In this document: positions 60,401 through 64,000 of the stretch, in pieces
Numbering within the stretch: position 1 is the first letter of the stretch
Layout: each line of letters begins with the position of its first letter
Source of the DNA: DATNPX01 sp036702975
Lineage (GTDB): Bacteria > Cyanobacteriota > Vampirovibrionia > Obscuribacterales > Obscuribacteraceae
Assembly: GCA_036702975.1 (NCBI GenBank)
Contig: DATNPX010000006.1
Coordinates: 186,001 to 250,000 of the forward strand
Reading direction: 5' to 3'
DNA: 64,000 nucleotides
Program-made: the position numbers and the translations under genes
Notes under the pieces: model-generated
Seen by the model: the letters and a program-made list of their open reading frames with translations, nothing else
The model's database searches: none
Told to the model about the DNA's origin: nothing

Positions 60401-60621
60401 CCCGTCTGATTTTCAGGCATTTGCTTTAAGCAGCCTTCTTGTTTTTACACGGTAGAATGTCTCTGAAATTTAATCTAAGTTGCTGTTCTTCTTTTGTTGA
60501 TAGAAGCATCGCTTGTTTGGCGTCGCTTCCAGGTGCAGACTACTTGTGGGCGGAGTTCCTTCCTTGCTTAGAGATTCAGCCAGGGAGCATACTCTATTAG
60601 TAATACACAGGAGTACATTTT

Positions 60622-60903
60622 ATGGAAGTCTATCGGCAGAGATACGGTTTGGATATCGTCAGCGAAAGCGACCATCTCTTATGGACGGCAATCACACTCT
60701 CGCAAGCGGCGCATCTGCAAAGAATAGCCGAGAATCCAGACGGAGAGGTTCATCGCTTTACACGAATAAATAAAGAGTCGTCGCAGCTGGAAGCGGAGTG
60801 CAGCGGAGAACACGTTTATTTTCACTTTTTTGACGGATGTGTGAGCGACAAAGTCGCCGTTTGTCGACGACAGTTGCACGCGGCAATACAGCGACTTATT
60901 TAG
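60622..60903 (+). CDS. Small unknown protein, 93 residues
   Basis: The 93-residue protein starts at an ATG with AGGAG about 8 nt upstream. It has a helical start (LLWTAITLSQAAHLQRIAE) and a beta-rich middle (EVHRFTRINKESSQLEAEC, EHVYFHFFDGCVSDKVAVC). Three Cys are present. No signal peptide or membrane span is visible. It is not recognised. Confidence 0.6.
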   Translation: MEVYRQRYGLDIVSESDHLLWTAITLSQAAHLQRIAENPDGEVHRFTRINKESSQLEAECSGEHVYFHFFDGCVSDKVAVCRRQLHAAIQRLI

Positions 60904-60988
60904 ACCCTTTAAAAAGCTCGTGAAAGCATTTTCGCACCGTTAGTAGTGGCAAACCAAACTGCGCAGGCGCAGCCGTCATCGCAGGTTG

Positions 60989-61008
60989 TGCAGGTATTGA
61001 TACCTGCA
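60989..61008. repeat. 20-bp palindrome
   Basis: TGCAGGTAT (60989-60997) and ATACCTGCA (61000-61008) are exact inverted copies separated by TG. It lies in the gap between two plus-strand genes and could be an operator. No neighbour clearly encodes its binding protein. Confidence 0.6.
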
Positions 61009-61150
61009 TGTTTGTGTCCTGGAGACCGCTGTTATCATAAGCGGGTCGTTGTGCGGCGAGTGTCGGCGCTGAGCCATTCAGACCACTGTAATTGCCTGGC
61101 GGTAAATCAAAATAAGAGTTGTGGTGATTCGAGGAACGGGTGAGAAGCCC

Positions 61151-61240
61151 ATGGAATCAGGAGATGAATTCATTTTCGTTGTTATCCTTGTCTTGTCTCT
61201 TTCGTTGGGCGCGCAACTGCAACGCCTAGTTCAATGTTGA
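61151..61240 (+). CDS. Possible 29-residue membrane microprotein
   Basis: An ATG at 61151 opens MESGDEFIFVVILVLSLSLG followed by a short basic end. It is a single hydrophobic helix with acidic start. The ribosome site is weak (GAGAAG close by). It precedes the HEPN-like gene by about 90 nt. It could be chance, but the composition is typical of real microproteins seen elsewhere in this region. Confidence 0.3.
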   Translation: MESGDEFIFVVILVLSLSLGAQLQRLVQC

Positions 61241-61326
61241 GGCAAGCGACGGAGTCAAAACAATTCCGGTCTGCGATGGAGTCGATAGAATTGATCTTAA
61301 GTCAGAAGAAGAACAGAGAGGTCAAC

Positions 61327-62010
61327 ATGTTAAAAACGAAACTCGAATTGCCAGAAAACAACCCGGAAGTCACAAAGGATATTTTGCAAGCATTTGAGAT
61401 CAACTGGGCCGAAGTGAAGCGGATCTTGCGAGTTCTAGAGGAAGATGAGATCACAACCGGAACGGTATTCGCCGAGGGAGCTGCGAAGTTAGCGGCGTTT
61501 TTATACATCTGCTGCTTTATTGACTTTGTTGCAGGATTCGCGTTCCGAAACGAGGAGAGCACAGGGCGATTCAACAGCTTCGTCACGCGTTATCTTGTTC
61601 CACGCGACCCTGCATACAGAAATGTGAATCTGTATAGCGCGCTGCGATGTGGATTGGTACACTCACTATCGCCTTACGATGAAACGGGTGAAAGGTTCTT
61701 GCTTGTGGATGATGCGAAGACTAAACACTTAACAATTTCCAATGGGGTCAGGGTCCTCCGCCTGCAAGATTTTGCCGTCGATGTTCGGGCTGGTTTCCTG
61801 AAATGGATTTCTGAAGTTAACGCGCCTGCGGAGGCGGATTCTAAGAACCATCACCTGATCAATTTGCAATACTTTGCTCTCGAACATAGCTGGCTCAACA
61901 TCGGTGAAAACTCGACGTTGTGCACGCTAGCCACCGGCGGAATGACATACAAACAATTCACTGATGAGGGTGGGGGCATAGTTGTTCAGGGCACCGAATA
62001 TACGAAGTAG
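61327..62010 (+). CDS. Unknown protein with a HEPN-like R-x4-H motif
   Basis: The ATG at 61327 has GAGAGG 5 nt upstream and gives 227 residues; an ATG at 61234 would add 31. The helical N-terminal half leads to LYSALRCGLVHSLSPYDETG. Here Arg-x4-His fits the HEPN superfamily active site (R-x4-6-H), found in RNases of defence and toxin systems. The rest is mixed alpha/beta. The family is not certain and the motif could be chance, but the helical setting and 'LRCGLVHS' wording are typical of HEPN-like proteins. Confidence 0.6.
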   Translation: MLKTKLELPENNPEVTKDILQAFEINWAEVKRILRVLEEDEITTGTVFAEGAAKLAAFLYICCFIDFVAGFAFRNEESTGRFNSFVTRYLVPRDPAYRNVNLYSALRCGLVHSLSPYDETGERFLLVDDAKTKHLTISNGVRVLRLQDFAVDVRAGFLKWISEVNAPAEADSKNHHLINLQYFALEHSWLNIGENSTLCTLATGGMTYKQFTDEGGGIVVQGTEYTK

Positions 62011-62114
62011 CTCAATTAGTTAGTCGCGAATCCGAGTAAGCTTTAACGTTCGCCCAATGTTGATGCAAGATATGCTAAATCGACTGTTGCTAGTTACAGG
62101 TAGAGGAGTGAGCC

Positions 62115-62708
62115 TTGAGAATAGTCACAGATGTAGGCGGATTAAGCTTCGACGAAATATTACCCACATTGTCTTCAGAAAAAAGAGACTTTGTGCAGAC
62201 CATCATAGAAAGACGCAAGACTCGCACCCGTCCAAAACCGTCTAAAAAACTGCTCGACAGATCGGCACTATTGTCCACGCAGAAACGAGCACGGCTAATC
62301 GATCAAGTCGCCTTACTTGTCGATGAAAATATGTACGGCCGCTCAAATTTATGTTTTCAATTCGCCGAATTAATCCAAAGAGCGCTCACGCATTCTGGTT
62401 TACCAGCTAAGGCGGTTGTTGGAATGGCCCGCTATCTTGACCGCCATGAAACAATCCTGTTTGAATGGCGGCACGCCTGGGTTGAGTGCGGTGACGAAGT
62501 TATAGACGGAAACGTTGACATACTCTCTGAAAATCCCTTTGTACCGCGAACCGTTTCGGTCCGTCCATATTGGGGGAGTATATCGGAACTTCCAAAAGAT
62601 CGAACCCTAGAGCCATTGCCTTTATCGCTCCCATACGACAATGACGTTGAGACTAAGTGGTGGCCTGATTTAAAGACATGGTGGCAAACCGAGCTTTTAC
62701 GAAGCTAA
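62115..62708 (+). CDS. Transglutaminase-like cysteine-peptidase-fold protein
   Basis: The 197-residue protein starts at a TTG with GAGGAG 6 nt upstream. It carries the Cys-His-Asp order of a transglutaminase/papain-type fold: NLCFQFAELIQRALTHSGLP (Cys), then WRHAWVECGDEVIDGNVD (His, Asp). This resembles small transglutaminase-like domains, including the McjB-type leader-peptide processing fold. A basic N-terminus (IERRKTRTRPKPSKKLLDR) precedes it. Its substrate is unknown. It overlaps the end of the minus-strand small gene by 12 nt. Confidence 0.65.
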   Translation: MRIVTDVGGLSFDEILPTLSSEKRDFVQTIIERRKTRTRPKPSKKLLDRSALLSTQKRARLIDQVALLVDENMYGRSNLCFQFAELIQRALTHSGLPAKAVVGMARYLDRHETILFEWRHAWVECGDEVIDGNVDILSENPFVPRTVSVRPYWGSISELPKDRTLEPLPLSLPYDNDVETKWWPDLKTWWQTELLRS

Positions 62709-62843
62709 GTCAGCCGCTAACTCCACATAAACGGCCTCAGTCTCTGGTTCGATAAGTCCGGCCTTGTCTTTCGATGCTGCCTCGACTTGGAAGACAGTCT
62801 GTAAATACACATAGAAAGTCTTTTCTTCTTTTCTGTTATTCAT
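62697..62843 (-). CDS. Small unknown protein, 48 residues
   Basis: An ATG at 62843 opens a 48-residue protein, MNNRKEEKTFYVYLQTVFQV followed by an acidic Ala/Glu-rich tail. The composition is protein-like. It lies just beyond the 3' end of the integrase remnant, on the same strand, and its stop overlaps the convergent transglutaminase-like gene by 12 nt. It is not recognised. Confidence 0.45.
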   Translation of the reverse strand: MNNRKEEKTFYVYLQTVFQVEAASKDKAGLIEPETEAVYVELAADLAS

Positions 62844-62864
62844 CGCCGTCGACCTCTATAAGCT

Positions 62865-64000
62865 TTATGCGTTCGAGCGGGCTATTCTCAATGACGAGCC
62901 GTTGATCAGTCCCTCAATAACATCGCCAGCTCTCTGAATCTCTGGGCGAAACGGTTCCAAGTTTCGGCTGATATGACGAGCGGTAATGCCTCGGTTCGAG
63001 TGATTGAGAAGTCCGGCAATAGCAAGGAATCCATGCGCAAAGCGAAACACAAACCTGCATGTCCACGCCTGAGATCATGCGGAGAGATCGTTAATCCCGT
63101 TCTGTTGGCAATCATCTTGGTTGCGTAATGCTATGTAGTCATAGGGACGGTACGGGTTGGCGGCGTCATGTGACAAGACTTCGTGAGCGCCGGAAAGACG
63201 AAGATGCTTGATGCGGACTTGTGTCGGCGAGAGAAGATCTCGAGAAGTATGGACGACATCGGCAACTCATGCCAGCGCTGATTCTTTTCGAAGACTTTGA
63301 ATGTTTTCTTTTTCAAGTCAACATTGGCGCACGTCAACGACATGGCAAAAGTCCGCCGTAAGCCTGAAAAGAAGAGAATCTTGAAAAGATCTTGTTCGTC
63401 TGGAGAGAGTCGAGAGAATGCCGAACAGAGCGGGATATTGGTGCTCGTAGATCGCAAGTTCTTTAACGTTCGTCCGATTCCATAGTCCCAGCTGCCCGGT
63501 TCGCTTGACCGGGTTGTTCTTAAAGATAGGCTCTCCGTCTGCAGTCTCGTAATATGCCTGCGCGAACGAAAAGACGGCGCTCAGAACTCGGAGACACTGA
63601 TTTGCTTTGATCTTCTGAGTCTTGCCGATCTCTCGTAACTTGTCTTCGCACATAGATCTTGAAATAGACTTTAACGGTAAGTTAGACCACGACGACACGA
63701 CGAGAAGGCTTTAAAAAGACACCGATATGTGTACTCCGTCTGGCCGCAATGTTTGCCTTCCCGCGCCCGCATGAACTCCTCAACCGCTTCCTTAACTGTG
63801 ACATTGGCTCGTCGGCGATTGTCCTCCTCTTTGTTCTGCGCCTTTTGGGTTTCTTGCGGGTCGATTCCTAGCTGTAGCCCTCTTAATTCCTCAATAGCCC
63901 TGTTCCTAGCCTCTTCAGGTAAAAGCTGTGGGAAATGACCGAGAGTGATCGCTTTGTTCTTCCCACTGCCCCGTAGCTTGGCGTTAACGAAGAACGTTCG
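62865..64000 (-). pseudogene. Frameshifted tyrosine recombinase/integrase, running off the right edge
   Basis: On the minus strand, sequence from 64000 encodes an integrase N-terminal arm (NKAITLGHFPQLLPEEARNR, LQLGIDPQE), with a stop at 63671-63673. A shifted frame continues the core-binding domain (KANQCLRVLSAVFSFAQAYY). Another frame has FSGLRRTFAM and VDLKKKTFKVFEKNQRWHEL. Another has TISPHDLRRGHAGL. The last has FLAIAGLLNHSNRGITARHI, where a Tyr is expected near this element but is not clear. At least four frame changes break it, so it is not functional as read. Its start lies outside the window. Confidence 0.85.

Overview
The window is bacterial chromosomal DNA of medium GC with genes on both strands. 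The mix of kinesin-light-chain-like TPR proteins, exported HEAT-repeat proteins, a DUF6745 protein, large Ala/Gly-rich proteins and many lineage-specific proteins would suit a non-photosynthetic relative of Cyanobacteria (Melainabacteria/Obscuribacterales-like). That placement is inferred from protein style only; no rRNA or ribosomal protein gene is present to test it.

Layout. 0-9 kb holds an exported unknown protein, rmuC and a three-domain RecB-like nuclease/helicase in one operon, a divergent WYL regulator, and an exported HEAT-repeat protein. 9-17 kb holds a YaiI/YqxD protein, the ABC-F ATPase Uup, two large unknown proteins whose C-termini look like a PI3K/FAM20/HipA-type kinase fold, and a DUF6745 gene overlapped with a small partner. 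17.5-18.9 kb is the standout: ten tightly packed tRNA genes. Several are non-canonical: three leucine-anticodon tRNAs have short class I variable loops, three tRNAs have G at position 55 of the T-loop, and a His tRNA lacks G-1/C73. A DACNV-like sensor protein follows about 60 nt downstream. 20-24.6 kb holds a membrane TPR protein, a cupin, an MFS transporter and endonuclease IV.

24.7-34.4 kb is a self-contained molybdenum module after a CsbD-like stress gene. It comprises a PaoABC-type aldehyde oxidoreductase, a DJ-1/PfpI protein, XdhC and MocA cofactor factors on the plus strand, converging on modABC and an exported redoxin on the minus strand. A TetR gene with a clear promoter/operator follows. 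35-46 kb holds a DnaQ-like/GIY-YIG fusion with a degenerate exonuclease domain, a RecB-like/XPD-DinG-like helicase, and an operon of hybrid histidine kinase, response regulator and HEAT protein. 46-55 kb holds TPR, ferritin-like and exported proteins and a polar amino-acid-type ABC transporter with two tandem binding proteins.

55-64 kb is an accessory region: low gene density, many very small membrane proteins (some paralogous, some broken), a DUF120-like riboflavin-kinase-type protein, a 26-residue membrane microprotein with its own Shine-Dalgarno sequence and terminator, HEPN-like and transglutaminase-like proteins, and a multiply frameshifted tyrosine integrase running off the right edge. 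This looks like a decaying integrated element.
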